A DNA stretch of 13,824 nucleotides, from the NCBI GenBank assembly GCA_022866195.1, contig JALHUF010000680.1:1-13824 (forward strand), in the 5' to 3' direction. Under the pieces are notes generated by a model. It was not told where the DNA came from. It worked only from the letters and a program-made list of their open reading frames with translations, and did no database searches. Source of the DNA: Terriglobia bacterium. Its GTDB lineage: Bacteria > Acidobacteriota > Terriglobia > UBA7540. Position 1 is the stretch's first letter, and every line of letters begins with the position of its first letter. The translations under genes and the position numbers were made by a program. This document shows, one piece after another, positions 5,773 to 13,415 of the stretch.

Positions 5773-6609
5773 GTGTATCGAAAACTCATCCTTGTGGCTG
5801 GAGTGTCTTTCCTTCTTGCGGTGACCCAGGGGCTAGCCCAAGAACCGCAGGCTGCTCAAGGTCCGACCCTTCCCGCGGCTACGCAGTCCGAAATGGACTG
5901 TTCGGGGTTCATCGCGGGAAGCCCTGTGCCTACCGACCGCTATCTTTTCGATGGCGCGGACAATGATTTGCGGAGCCCCGTCCACCAGTTTGCGACGGGG
6001 GATTTTGTGTACCTGCGAAGCCGCACGGGAGCCAGCTTCGCGGTGGGGAGCGAGTACTCGCTGGTACGTTCGGCGAAGGAGCTCATGCGGACCAAGTGGT
6101 ACGAGGGGCAGGGAGGTTCGGTTCGGTCGCTAGGCAGCCCCTATGAGGACCTGGGAAGGGTTAAGGTCGTCTCTGTGACTCCGCAGGGGGCGATAGCCGA
6201 GGTCACGCTGTCCTGCGGCCCCATTGTACCCGGGGACATCGCCTTGCCCTATGAGGCCCGCCCCATCCCGCAATACACGCCCACGGCGCACTTGGACCGT
6301 TTCGCACTGCCCAATGGCAAACTGGAAGGTGCCATTACGGCAGGCGGGAACAATATGGGCACCCTTGGCGTGGGCAGGATCGTCTACGTGAACCTCGGGC
6401 AAGAGGATGGCGTGAGCCCTGGACAACGCTTCCGGGTCTTCCGCATTTTCCGGGAACAGACAGGGGAAGGATTCTGGGCCTACCCTGAGACGCCACGGGA
6501 GACCCTGGGCGAGCTAGTCATTCTCTCCACGCAGGCGCGATCCTCGGTGGCGATGGTGATCAGCAGCTTGCGGGAAATTACGTTGGGCGACGGCATCGAA
6601 CTGGAATAA
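5773..6609 (+). CDS. Secreted protein of unknown function with a FlgT-C-like repeat region
   Basis: This is a 278-residue protein with a signal peptide (MYRKLILVAGVSFLLAVTQG, cleavage likely after LAQ near residue 23). The mature part has two similar beta-rich stretches: GDFVYLRSRTGASFAVGSEY at about 76-95, and GRIVYVNLGQEDGVSPGQRF at about 201-220, followed by RVFR. The second pattern (V.VNLG...GV..GQRF.V.R) resembles the small beta domain seen in FlgT C-termini and in some LysM-associated envelope proteins; this is a resemblance only. There is no lipobox, transmembrane helix or catalytic motif. The gene is a single unit with its own promoter and terminator. A role in the periplasm or envelope is likely; the specific function is unknown. 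Confidence 0.8.
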   Translation: MYRKLILVAGVSFLLAVTQGLAQEPQAAQGPTLPAATQSEMDCSGFIAGSPVPTDRYLFDGADNDLRSPVHQFATGDFVYLRSRTGASFAVGSEYSLVRSAKELMRTKWYEGQGGSVRSLGSPYEDLGRVKVVSVTPQGAIAEVTLSCGPIVPGDIALPYEARPIPQYTPTAHLDRFALPNGKLEGAITAGGNNMGTLGVGRIVYVNLGQEDGVSPGQRFRVFRIFREQTGEGFWAYPETPRETLGELVILSTQARSSVAMVISSLREITLGDGIELE

Positions 6610-6654
6610 CTGGCGTGCCTCCTCGAGGGCGCGCGCTTCCCGGTGTTGAGGTGG

Positions 6655-6692
6655 ACCAAGGGCGGGAGAAGTTCATCCCGCCCTTGGTTTTT
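6655..6692 (+). terminator. Strong intrinsic terminator
   Basis: A perfect 13-bp stem (6655-6667 with 6676-6688) encloses an 8-base loop and is followed by a TTTTT run (6688-6692). It lies 46 bases after the stop of the secreted-protein gene. On the opposite strand the hairpin has no T-tract, so it probably terminates mainly plus-strand transcripts, between two convergent genes. Confidence 0.92.
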
Positions 6693-6709
6693 CCGCGCCG
6701 GTGAGTAAG

Positions 6710-7288
6710 TCAAGCAGGGTGGCGCGCGGACCGTGCCGACCTCCGCGGCTCAGCAAAGACCTGGGCCGTAAACGCCTGGATTCGGGCCCCGTGCCGCCAT
6801 GCGTCAGGTGGCAGGCCAGCTTTCAGGCACGTCTCTTCGAGGAACTGGCGGCCGTCCCATTTCCACTCCACAGCCACCTGGGGCAGCAGAACCCCGCGCT
6901 GCGGGCCGCGGGAAACCAACAACCCGTGGCGCCCCACTTCGACCTGCTCGGGCGAAAGGTCCTCGAGCGGGGAAAGGACTGAAATCTCCAGGTGCAGGGA
7001 TGGGAGTTCTTCGGGGGCCACGGGATCGAAGCGGGGATCGTGGAGCGCGGCCGCCAGCGCGCACTCGCAGACCGTCTGATAGAGAGGTTTCAGCGACTCA
7101 ATGTAGCCAATGCAGCCGCGCAGGCGTCCCGCCTTGTGGAGGGTGACAAACGCCCCGCATTTCTCGTGCAGCGGGCCGGAGGGGACTTCGACGTGCGGCA
7201 GTTTGTAATGGCGGACGCTCTCCTCCAGAGCCTGGCGCGACAAGCGGAGCAAGAACTGCTGGTCGGCTTCACTGAGCGGCAACATCAT
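6710..7288 (-). CDS. amrA: AmmeMemoRadiSam system protein A (AMMECR1 domain)
   Basis: The protein has 192 residues and spans the whole AMMECR1 domain. The family signature LRGCIGYIE is at 56-64, HDPRF at 83-87, LEISVLSPLEDL at 100-111, VGRHGLLVSRG at 118-128, and GVLLPQVAVEWKWD at 132-145. AMMECR1 proteins often occur with a Memo-like dioxygenase and a radical SAM protein, but neither partner is in this window. The biochemical role is not established; a link to nucleotide or protein modification has been suggested for the family. The ATG (a second ATG follows at once) lies inside the end of pgsA, overlapping by 20 bases, so the two are likely co-transcribed and translationally coupled. Confidence 0.93.
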   Translation of the reverse strand: MMLPLSEADQQFLLRLSRQALEESVRHYKLPHVEVPSGPLHEKCGAFVTLHKAGRLRGCIGYIESLKPLYQTVCECALAAALHDPRFDPVAPEELPSLHLEISVLSPLEDLSPEQVEVGRHGLLVSRGPQRGVLLPQVAVEWKWDGRQFLEETCLKAGLPPDAWRHGARIQAFTAQVFAEPRRSARSARHPA

Positions 7289-7883
7289 TTTCTTCCTCGT
7301 GCTTTTGGCCGACCCGCAGCACCACCAGGGGGCGAGACGGTCGGCGTTTAACGCGCGCGTCCAGCTTTCTCCAGAAGTGCCAGAAGTACTGCACGGCCGA
7401 AACTAGCGCAAACACCACCACCACCCACAACAGCACCTCACCCCAAGGGTGCATCTGGGCATAACGTCGCTCCAGCACAATCACGGTGATGGCCACCACC
7501 TGAAAGACCATCTTGGTCTTGCCCAGTTCCGAGGCTTCCAGGGCAAACCCTTGCGCAAAGGCTATGGCCCGCAGCCCGGAGACCGCAAACTCCCGGCCTA
7601 CAATGATGACCACCATCCAAGCCGGGACCAACTCGAGTTCCACCAGAGAAATGAGGGCGGCGGAGATAAGGAGCTTGTCGGCAACCGGATCGAGCAGGAT
7701 GCCGAGCGTCGTGATCTGCCCGCGCCGGCGCGCGAAGTAGCCGTCCAGAAGATCCGTGGCGGCCGCCAGCAGGAACACCCCGACCGCCCAGAGGTCCAGG
7801 TTCCGGCCCTTGGTGAGGAGGAGCACGACCAATAAGGGCACAAAGAAGATTCGGAGTAGGGTGAGCGAAATCGGGAGGTTCAT
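7269..7883 (-). CDS. pgsA: CDP-diacylglycerol-glycerol-3-phosphate 3-phosphatidyltransferase
   Basis: This inner-membrane enzyme makes phosphatidylglycerophosphate from CDP-diacylglycerol and glycerol 3-phosphate, the committed step to phosphatidylglycerol and cardiolipin. The 204-residue protein has the full CDP-alcohol phosphotransferase motif: D44, DG 47-48, AR 51-52, G61, D65, D69 (DLLDGYFARRRGQ...GILLDPVAD). PgsA-like GREFAVSGLR is at 96-105. Several membrane helices are evident (about 9-24, 30-43, 70-97, 125-137, 149-168). The start was set at the ATG beginning MNLPISLTLLR, the normal family N-terminus; the frame is open 77 codons further upstream, but that part contains the promoter and is not protein-like. 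The C-terminal ~30 residues are hydrophilic and extend past the family core. Other CDP-alcohol transferases are less likely given the REF.SGLR motif. Confidence 0.93.
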   Translation of the reverse strand: MNLPISLTLLRIFFVPLLVVLLLTKGRNLDLWAVGVFLLAAATDLLDGYFARRRGQITTLGILLDPVADKLLISAALISLVELELVPAWMVVIIVGREFAVSGLRAIAFAQGFALEASELGKTKMVFQVVAITVIVLERRYAQMHPWGEVLLWVVVVFALVSAVQYFWHFWRKLDARVKRRPSRPLVVLRVGQKHEEENDVAAQ

Positions 7884-7976
7884 GCGCCTTCGAGTTTGAC
7901 CCGCAGCGGGAAATGGTCGGAAGGGTCCGCCAACCGAGATCGCCGCCGCGCCGCGTTGCAGCGGCGTACCGGCCTG

Positions 7977-8005
7977 ACTATAACGAACGCTCCGCACCGT
8001 GTCAA
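7977..8005 (-). promoter_or_regulatory. Near-consensus sigma-70 promoter for pgsA-amrA
   Basis: Read on the minus strand, a perfect TTGACA (8000-8005) and TATAGT (7977-7982, 5 of 6) are separated by exactly 17 bases. Transcription would start near 7970, giving a leader of roughly 85 bases before the pgsA ATG. It is the best promoter match in the window, and it shows that the longer open frame upstream of pgsA is not translated as such. Confidence 0.8.
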
Positions 8006-8370
8006 CGCACATGGCTTGGCAAATCGTTGCGGTGACGGCCGGAAACATTGAGTGATTACCATCAGGGCGCGTGGCGAGACAGGTTGCGGAGGCGCAGGAA
8101 GCGGCCACGAGCACGGCCAGCCAGTACTCCTGCCAGTGGCTAGCTGTGGAGGCCAGACCCAGACGGCCTTGATTTGACGGGACAATACAGCACCTGGCGG
8201 GCTACGCGGGAGCATCGTGGGGTGCACCAGAATTGTGCAAAATTCCGGCTACGGGACAGCCCCCGCCCCAAGCACAATCACCCCCTGCAAGCAGGCGCGG
8301 GCACCCGATCAGTCGAAACTAACATGCTTATAAATCAAAGGGATACAAGTGCCACCTCGATGGCGCCCGC
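8006..8370. other. Intergenic region between hflX and pgsA with no gene seen
   Basis: Neither strand gives a reading frame with convincing codon use or a known domain. An AT-richer patch with ATGCTTATAAATCAAAG lies near 8322-8342. No tRNA-like cloverleaf or T-loop sequence was found. The upstream control region of pgsA is at its left end. Confidence 0.5.
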
Positions 8371-8460
8371 CATTTTCGCGGGTTCCGGCGCTGCACCTGT
8401 TCCAGTGCAAGTGCAGATTTTTCCACAGCCTTTTCCACACCGCTCGGAGCCGCGAAAATG
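8371..8460. repeat. 90-base inverted-repeat structure behind hflX
   Basis: A perfect 11-bp inverted repeat, CATTTTCGCGG at 8371-8381 and its complement at 8450-8460, can extend by about five more pairs with one bulge and a G-U pair (GTTCCG against CGGAGC). Inside lies a nested CTGCAC (8391-8396) / GTGCAG (8411-8416) pair and two copies of TTTTCCACA (8419-8427 and 8431-8439). It begins 8 bases after the hflX stop. It could be a structured RNA, a mobile MITE-like element or a transcription end structure; sequence alone does not decide. Confidence 0.6.
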
Positions 8461-8468
8461 CTGGGTTT

Positions 8469-9872
8469 TCAGCCCCCGGCAGAGACTTTTGGGGGAGGAG
8501 GTGCGAGGCTAGCGTGGAGGCGTTGGCGTAGCGACGCCGCAACGCGCGCGTGCACGAGAACGCGGTCGTCCTCGAAATGGGTGGAAAGAACGATCCCAGA
8601 CCTGTGAAGCAGCGCTAACTGCTCGCTGTCGGAGGGAGAGAATTCGAAGTGCGCTTCGACAATGGGATCCTCCTCCAGAGCCTCGTCGATCCGCCGCAAG
8701 AGCGTCTCCCCGCCCTCACCGCTGCGCGCGGAGACCCACACGTCTCTCCGGCATGTCCCCGGGGAATCGGGATCTTCCGCCTGCCGCGATGGGACCCCGG
8801 CCCGCCGCATCGCTTCTCGTGGCTCGAGGAGATCGATCTTGTTCCAAACGTGCAGCCGGGGGGTAGAAGCAATCCCTAACTTCTCCAGCAACTCCTCGAC
8901 CGCAGCATCTTGCGCCGCGTGCTGAGGGTGCGAAGCGTCCGTGACGTGGAGCAGGAGACTGGCGCCTTCCAGTTCTTCCAGCGTGGCACGAAACGAAGCC
9001 ACGAGGTGTGCGGGCAATTTGCGGATGAATCCCACCGTGTCGGAGAGCAGGACGGCACGACGGGAGCGGAGCGGGAGGGCGCGGACCGTGGGGTCGAGCG
9101 TGGCGAAAAGACGCGGCGAGGTGCTGACGCAGGAGCGCGTCAGAGCGTTGAAGAGGGTGGACTTGCCCGCGTTGGTATAGCCCACCAGCGCCACCATCTG
9201 GAAATGGCAGGCGCGGCGATGCGCGCGGTGCAAGGCGCGCTGTGCGCGCACGCCCTCGATGGCCTCCCTCAAGCGGCGGATGCGGGCGCGGATGCGTCGA
9301 CGGTCGAATTCCAATTGTTGCTCACCGGGTCCGCGCGTGCCAATGCCGCCCCCCAGCCGCGAGAGCAGAGTCCCTCGCCCCGCCAGGCGCGGCAGGAGAT
9401 AGCTCAGTTGGGCTAGCTCCACCTGCAACTGGCCTTCCCGCGTGCGCGCCCGGCGCGCGAAGATGTCGAGGATTAGCTGCGTGCGGTCGATGACTTTCAG
9501 ATCGAGCGCCTGTTCGAGGTTGCGCAGCTGGGTCGGAGTGAGGTCGTGGTCAAAGATCACCACGTCGGCGCGCGCCGCGCGCGCGCTGGCCCGAATCTCC
9601 TGCACCTTGCCGCGCCCCACAAGAGTGGCCGGGTCGGGCTCCGGCGTACGCTGCAGAGTGGAAGCTGCTACCCGGGCGCCGGCGCTGGCGGCGAGTTCGT
9701 GAAGCTCCTGAAGCGTTTCCTCTGCGTCGGGCGCTCCCGCCGCTACGCCCCGGCGGCGGCTCGACGCCCAGCCCACCAAATATGCCCGCTCCAGGATTTC
9801 AGGGCGACGAATACCTTTAACCCTCCGGTGCCGCCGCAGGCGCCGAGGCGGCGCTGGCACGCGGCAGCACAA
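8469..9872 (-). CDS. hflX: GTPase HflX (ribosome-associated)
   Basis: HflX binds the 50S subunit and splits stalled or hibernating ribosomes. The 467-residue frame shows the N-terminal glycine-rich and linker region, with [13 protein letters not shown] (81-93) and [20 protein letters not shown] (172-191). The G domain follows with G1 GYTNAGKST (231-239), G3 DTVG (278-281), G4 NKID (344-347) and G5 SARSG (381-385), then a C-terminal domain to about residue 450. The start is unsure. The frame opens at TTG 9872, with a GTG at 9860, and both lie inside hfq. Conserved ERAYLVG (28-34) means the start cannot lie much beyond residue 27; the first in-frame TTG/GTG after hfq (9779/9776) would cut into it. 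An ATT preceded by GGAGG is another possibility. Overlap with hfq suggests coupled translation. Confidence 0.93.
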   Translation of the reverse strand: MCCRVPAPPRRLRRHRRVKGIRRPEILERAYLVGWASSRRRGVAAGAPDAEETLQELHELAASAGARVAASTLQRTPEPDPATLVGRGKVQEIRASARAARADVVIFDHDLTPTQLRNLEQALDLKVIDRTQLILDIFARRARTREGQLQVELAQLSYLLPRLAGRGTLLSRLGGGIGTRGPGEQQLEFDRRRIRARIRRLREAIEGVRAQRALHRAHRRACHFQMVALVGYTNAGKSTLFNALTRSCVSTSPRLFATLDPTVRALPLRSRRAVLLSDTVGFIRKLPAHLVASFRATLEELEGASLLLHVTDASHPQHAAQDAAVEELLEKLGIASTPRLHVWNKIDLLEPREAMRRAGVPSRQAEDPDSPGTCRRDVWVSARSGEGGETLLRRIDEALEEDPIVEAHFEFSPSDSEQLALLHRSGIVLSTHFEDDRVLVHARVAASLRQRLHASLAPPPPKVSAGG

Positions 9873-10095
9873 CCGTGGAAATGGCGTGCTTGAAGATCAG
9901 TTGCTCCTGATTGTTGCTTTCCAGGACCACTGAGTACTTGTCAAAACTGCGGATGCGCCCTGAGAGCTTGACGCCGCTGAGGAGGTAAATCGTAACCAGC
10001 GTCCTTTCCTTGCGTGCGGAGTTCAAAAAGGCGTCTTGAATATTCTGCGTCTGCTTCTCCATTTTATCTCTGTCTCCAGTGCCAGGGGTGGTCAT
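9817..10095 (-). CDS. hfq: RNA chaperone Hfq
   Basis: Hfq is a hexameric Sm-like protein that binds A-rich and U-rich RNA and pairs small RNAs with messages. In this 92-residue form the canonical start of the fold, [13 protein letters not shown], is at 18-30. Sm1 includes [20 protein letters not shown] (34-53), and the Sm2 motif is FKHAIST at 68-74. A short Ala/Pro-rich tail follows. The ATG at 10095 has GAGGGAG upstream at good spacing and overlaps the miaA stop in an ATGA arrangement. A second ATG at 10062 (MEKQTQNIQ) gives the more usual N-terminus with a weaker ribosome binding site, so either may be used. The miaA-hfq-hflX order is widely conserved. Confidence 0.96.
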   Translation of the reverse strand: MTTPGTGDRDKMEKQTQNIQDAFLNSARKERTLVTIYLLSGVKLSGRIRSFDKYSVVLESNNQEQLIFKHAISTVVLPRASAASAPAAAPEG

Positions 10096-11108
10096 GCTTT
10101 GTCTCCCTCAAAAGGTTCAAGCGGCGAACGGGGGCAGGTGGTGTGCACCGCCGGCGCCGCACCGGCAAGCCACGCCTGCCGCAGCCAGTCGAGGACCTGG
10201 CGCTCGGTCTCTGGTTCGTCGCCAAATCCGGCGAACCACGTGATATCGGTCTCGCGTCGAAACCAGGTCATCTGGCGCTTGGCGTAGCGGCGCGTGGCCC
10301 CCTGTGTTTCCCGCACCGCCTCCTCGAGACCACGTTCGCCGCGCAGCAGGGCGCAAGCCTGGCGATAGCCGAGCGCGCCAAGGGCCTTGATGCGACCAGC
10401 GTTCGGCCGCGCCAGCATCGCCCGCGTCTCCTCCAGCAGGCCCGCCGCGAACATGTGCTGGACGCGGGCATTGATGCGCTGCGCGAGCTTTTTTCGATCG
10501 GGGTCAAGCCCTACTTTGAAAACCCGGAACCCCTGCAGACCGGCTCGGCCGCGGGCCAGCAGGGCGGACATGGGCTGGCGGGCAAGGAGGCGGACCTCCA
10601 ACGCCCGAATGATCTTCGGCGTGTCGCGCGGGTGGATTCGCTCCCCCGCTTCCCGGTCCAAACGTCGCAGGAGCCGGGGCAGAAACTCGCGACCCCGGCG
10701 CTCGGCCGACGCGCGCAGCCGCGCGCGCAAATCCTCGGAGCGCTCGGGACCTTCAAACAAACCCAACAAGAGCGCACGAAGATAAAGTCCCGTGCCCCCC
10801 ACAACAACGGGCAGCTTCCCCCGCTCGCGCACGCCCGCAAGCACGCGCAACGCCTCGCGCCGGTAATCTCCAGCCGTGAAGAGTTCGCCGGGCTCCACCG
10901 CGTCGATAAGATGATGAGGAATCCCCCGCCGCTCCTCCGGTGGTACCTTCCTGGTGCCGATGTTGAAGCCACGGTACACCTGGACCGAATCGCAGTTGAT
11001 GATCTCGCCCTCCAGGTGCTGGGCCAGCGTCAGGGCCAGCGCTGACTTGCCCGAGGCCGTCGGCCCCACAATCGCCAGGAGCGGGTAATCGCCTCCTAGC
11101 GAGCCCAC
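10092..11108 (-). CDS. miaA: tRNA dimethylallyltransferase
   Basis: MiaA transfers a dimethylallyl group to N6 of A37 in tRNAs that read codons starting with U. Hallmarks are the P-loop [29 protein letters not shown] for A37 and substrate contact, [26 protein letters not shown], and near the end [14 protein letters not shown]. The frame is open to a GTG at 11303, but the first ~65 codons have poor GC-rich third positions and no family match. I place the start at GTG 11108 (or TTG 11111) just before the P-loop strand, giving about 338 residues, near the family norm. No strong ribosome binding site precedes it; translation may be coupled to a small upstream frame (11096-11203). The stop overlaps hfq. 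Confidence 0.93.
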   Translation of the reverse strand: MGSLGGDYPLLAIVGPTASGKSALALTLAQHLEGEIINCDSVQVYRGFNIGTRKVPPEERRGIPHHLIDAVEPGELFTAGDYRREALRVLAGVRERGKLPVVVGGTGLYLRALLLGLFEGPERSEDLRARLRASAERRGREFLPRLLRRLDREAGERIHPRDTPKIIRALEVRLLARQPMSALLARGRAGLQGFRVFKVGLDPDRKKLAQRINARVQHMFAAGLLEETRAMLARPNAGRIKALGALGYRQACALLRGERGLEEAVRETQGATRRYAKRQMTWFRRETDITWFAGFGDEPETERQVLDWLRQAWLAGAAPAVHTTCPRSPLEPFEGDKA

Positions 11109-11203
11109 CAAAGCACGCGCGCGCAGCGGAGCAGCAGCAGACAGAGGATCACTGCGAGTAGGAGAAAGCAACCGAGGAGCTGAGTTCTTGAGGGGTGCAG
11201 CAT
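11096..11203 (-). CDS. Possible 35-residue single-span membrane peptide
   Basis: An ATG frame of 36 codons lies in front of miaA and overlaps its proposed start by 13 bases. The peptide begins MLHPSRTQ, continues with a continuous hydrophobic run CFLLLAVILCLLLL (12-25), and ends in a basic, Trp-containing tail ([10 protein letters not shown]). Third codon positions are GC-rich, unlike the competing upward extension of miaA. The ribosome binding site is weak. It could be a real micro-protein, a leader that couples translation to miaA, or chance. I know no family for it. Confidence 0.3.
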   Translation of the reverse strand: MLHPSRTQLLGCFLLLAVILCLLLLRCARVLWWAR

Positions 11204-11334
11204 CGGCCGGATGCGAAGTCCTAGCTGTCAATGCGGGGTGGGCAGCAAAAAAATTGCCAGTGCCGACCTCGGAACTTGATTCCCCCGCGGGTTTACTCCT
11301 CACAACGAAATTCTAACCGAGCGCCTGCGGCGCT

Positions 11335-12327
11335 TCAAGGCCCATATCCCAGGTTGTAGAGGAAAATGAACTGGAGCACGAGGTGGTTGCCCGTGAATTC
11401 CTCCGGCAACGGCGGAAAGGGATTGGAAGCACGAATAGAGCCCACGGCCGCCCGATCCAACGGATCGGAGCCCGACGAACCAACCAGACGCAGTTCGGGC
11501 ACCGACCCGTCCTTTAAGATCTCGAAGATGATGGCCACGCGCCCCTTCTGCCCCAGCCGTGCTGCCACCGGAATCATGGAGTACCAATTGCGCCGCACGT
11601 TGAACACTACCCTGGCCAGGTAAGGTCCAAAGTCCACACCTCGCGTGTCGGACAGGATCAGGGGCGCTTCCGTTGAGAAATTGGGGTCGTAGTTCCGGAA
11701 CTGGGCGGCAGAATCGCCAGGTCCCGACCCGGAGCCGCCCGCCCGGCCGCGCGCCGCGGCCTCCAGAGATTGTTGGATCGCCTCACCGGGGGTCGAGAGT
11801 GGCACACGCAGTTGCGCATCCCCTCCGCTGCCCGCCGGGGGCACGTCCATCAATCGCAGGCGACTCTCCTCCCTGCTCTCTTCGGGAGGTGGAGAGGGTG
11901 TGGAAGAGCCCGCCGGCGCCTGCGGCGGCGCGGCCGGGGGCGACGGCGGCGCGCCGCCCGCGATCTCTGGCAGCGGTGTATTGCCCTCGGAATACGGCAT
12001 CCGATTCCCGAAGGGGTTGACAATCGGGGAAGGCCCCTGCGCGCGGCGATCCTTATCGGAGAGAATGTTCGTCTCCGGCGGTGGCTCCTTCAGCCGCTGT
12101 ATGAGTTCGGGCGGGAACCACAAGAAGGTGGCTTCGCGCTTCGGTGCCGGCTCGAGCCGAATGCCCAGCATCTCCGCGCCGCGCTTGAACAGTTGCGGCG
12201 AAACGAGCAGGAGAGCAACTGCCACCGCGTGCAGAACCACGGAAAGCAGGAACATCGTCCGGCGGCGCCACAGCGCCGCTTCCTGCTCCAATTCCAGAAT
12301 CAGGTGGAGTTCGGGCTCCGTGCTCAT
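11335..12327 (-). CDS. TonB-family energy transducer protein
   Basis: The 330-residue protein has the typical TonB order. A short cytosolic part is followed by one membrane helix (about 25-43, MFLLSVVLHAVAVALLLVS), then a long Pro-rich periplasmic linker (about 72-160, with runs such as PPSPPAAPPQAPAG). A C-terminal TonB domain follows at about 232-328, with YLARVVFNVRRNWYS, GRVAIIFEILKDGSV, and SSGSDPLDRAAVGSIRASNP then FPPLPEEF. Such proteins link the ExoB/ExbD proton motor to outer-membrane receptors. No exbB, exbD or receptor gene is nearby, so the partner is unknown. It follows the Gfo/Idh/MocA gene by 32 bases and probably shares its transcript. The N-terminal part before the helix is longer than in classical TonB. 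Confidence 0.85.
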   Translation of the reverse strand: MSTEPELHLILELEQEAALWRRRTMFLLSVVLHAVAVALLLVSPQLFKRGAEMLGIRLEPAPKREATFLWFPPELIQRLKEPPPETNILSDKDRRAQGPSPIVNPFGNRMPYSEGNTPLPEIAGGAPPSPPAAPPQAPAGSSTPSPPPEESREESRLRLMDVPPAGSGGDAQLRVPLSTPGEAIQQSLEAAARGRAGGSGSGPGDSAAQFRNYDPNFSTEAPLILSDTRGVDFGPYLARVVFNVRRNWYSMIPVAARLGQKGRVAIIFEILKDGSVPELRLVGSSGSDPLDRAAVGSIRASNPFPPLPEEFTGNHLVLQFIFLYNLGYGP

Positions 12328-12359
12328 CTTGAAACATCCCGCCCGTCGTGCTGCCAGGG

Positions 12360-13340
12360 CTAGATTTCTCCGCTCCGTCCCGCCGCACGGCCCAGGGGAA
12401 CGTTCACCAGGGCCGCATGCTCTTCAATCCGGGTCATTACGCGCTCGGCCAGGGCCAGCGCCTGGCGCCCCTCCGGCCCGCCCACCAGCGGTGGGCGCCG
12501 GGTGCAGACCGACTCGATAAACGCCTCAAGCTCCGCGCGCAGCGGTTCCCGAGGCTCCGTCTCCAGCTTGCGAAAACCGAGGCGCGGCACGCCCCCATCG
12601 TGAGCCACGCTCAGCACCAGAACGTCTTGCCGCGTAAAGTCAATCGAGACGTACTCGTTGGGCTGGAAGTAACGAAACTTCCTCACGCGTTCCGTGCTGA
12701 CCCGGCTGGCGGTGCAATTCGCCACCGTACCATTTTGAAACTCTACGCGGGCGTTGGCAATGTCCACCTTGTCGGAAAGCACCGGCAGCCCCACGGCGCG
12801 GACATCCGCCACCGGAGCGTTCACCATCCAGAGGACAAGGTCCAGGTCATGGATCATCAGGTCGAACACCACGTCGACGTCCAAGCTGCGCGGGCTGAAG
12901 ACCCCCAGCCGGTGGATTTCGAAAAAGAGCGGGCTATGGGTCATCGCCTTGGCGGCGACCACGCCGGGGTTGAAGCGCTCCAGATGGCCGACCTGGAGAA
13001 TGCGCCCCTGTGCCGTGGCGCGTGCGATCAAGTCGTCGGCTTCTTCGAGGGTGCGGGTGATCGGTTTCTCAAGCAGGACATCCACGCCGCGGTCGAACGC
13101 TTGGCGCGCCACGCGGGCATGGTCCGTAGTGGGGATGACCACGCTGACGGCGGCCGCCGCGCCCAGAGCTGCGTCCAGGCTCGCAAAGGCTTGCACGCCC
13201 AGTTCGGCGGCGACCTCGCGGGCTCGCTCCGCGCGCAGGTCGTAGACGCCCACCAGTTGCGCGCCCTCCGCCTCCAGGAGTTGGCGCGCGTGCTTACGAC
13301 CGTGCTCACCCACGCCGATGACAGCGACGGGTACCTTCAT
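12360..13340 (-). CDS. Gfo/Idh/MocA-family oxidoreductase of a lipid A gene cluster
   Basis: This is a 326-residue NAD(P)-dependent dehydrogenase. The Rossmann motif AVIGVGEHGRKHA is at 6-18, the EKP motif with the catalytic Lys at 91-93, QVGHLERFNP at 116-125, and LMIHDLDLVLW at 161-171, which holds the usual His/Asp pair. The start was set at the ATG giving MKVPVAVIGVG, preceded by GAGGGAAG. A longer frame begins 9 codons upstream but bypasses this site. Members with HLERFNP next to lpxI or lpxA are frequent in lipid A clusters. One relative, GnnA, oxidises UDP-GlcNAc to allow a 3-amino sugar in lipid A. Its transaminase partner GnnB is not in the window, so that role is only a suggestion. 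lpxI is 75 bases upstream. Confidence 0.9.
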   Translation of the reverse strand: MKVPVAVIGVGEHGRKHARQLLEAEGAQLVGVYDLRAERAREVAAELGVQAFASLDAALGAAAAVSVVIPTTDHARVARQAFDRGVDVLLEKPITRTLEEADDLIARATAQGRILQVGHLERFNPGVVAAKAMTHSPLFFEIHRLGVFSPRSLDVDVVFDLMIHDLDLVLWMVNAPVADVRAVGLPVLSDKVDIANARVEFQNGTVANCTASRVSTERVRKFRYFQPNEYVSIDFTRQDVLVLSVAHDGGVPRLGFRKLETEPREPLRAELEAFIESVCTRRPPLVGGPEGRQALALAERVMTRIEEHAALVNVPLGRAAGRSGEI

Positions 13341-13415
13341 CTTCCCTCGCCCTGCGCCGCGCCCCACCGCAGCGGTTCAGCACCCGCTGCAGTCGCCGCC
13401 CGAGGAGCGGGGTGG

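Noticed and set aside
7884..8114. N-terminal extension of pgsA by 77 codons
   Set aside because: The region contains a near-consensus promoter at 7977-8005, and the family N-terminus begins at MNLPISLTLLR, so the extension is not translated.
10014..11045. 343-codon plus-strand frame opposite miaA and hfq
   Set aside because: The opposite strand carries unmistakable MiaA and Hfq motifs; the plus frame has no domain and no ribosome binding site.
11109..11303. N-terminal extension of miaA to GTG 11303
   Set aside because: Codon third positions are not GC-rich, no ribosome binding site is present, and MiaA proteins normally begin just before the P-loop strand.
11316..11338. Terminator hairpin after the TonB-family gene
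   Set aside because: Only a 6-bp AGCGCC/GGCGCT stem is present and it is not followed by a T-tract on the minus strand; too weak to call.
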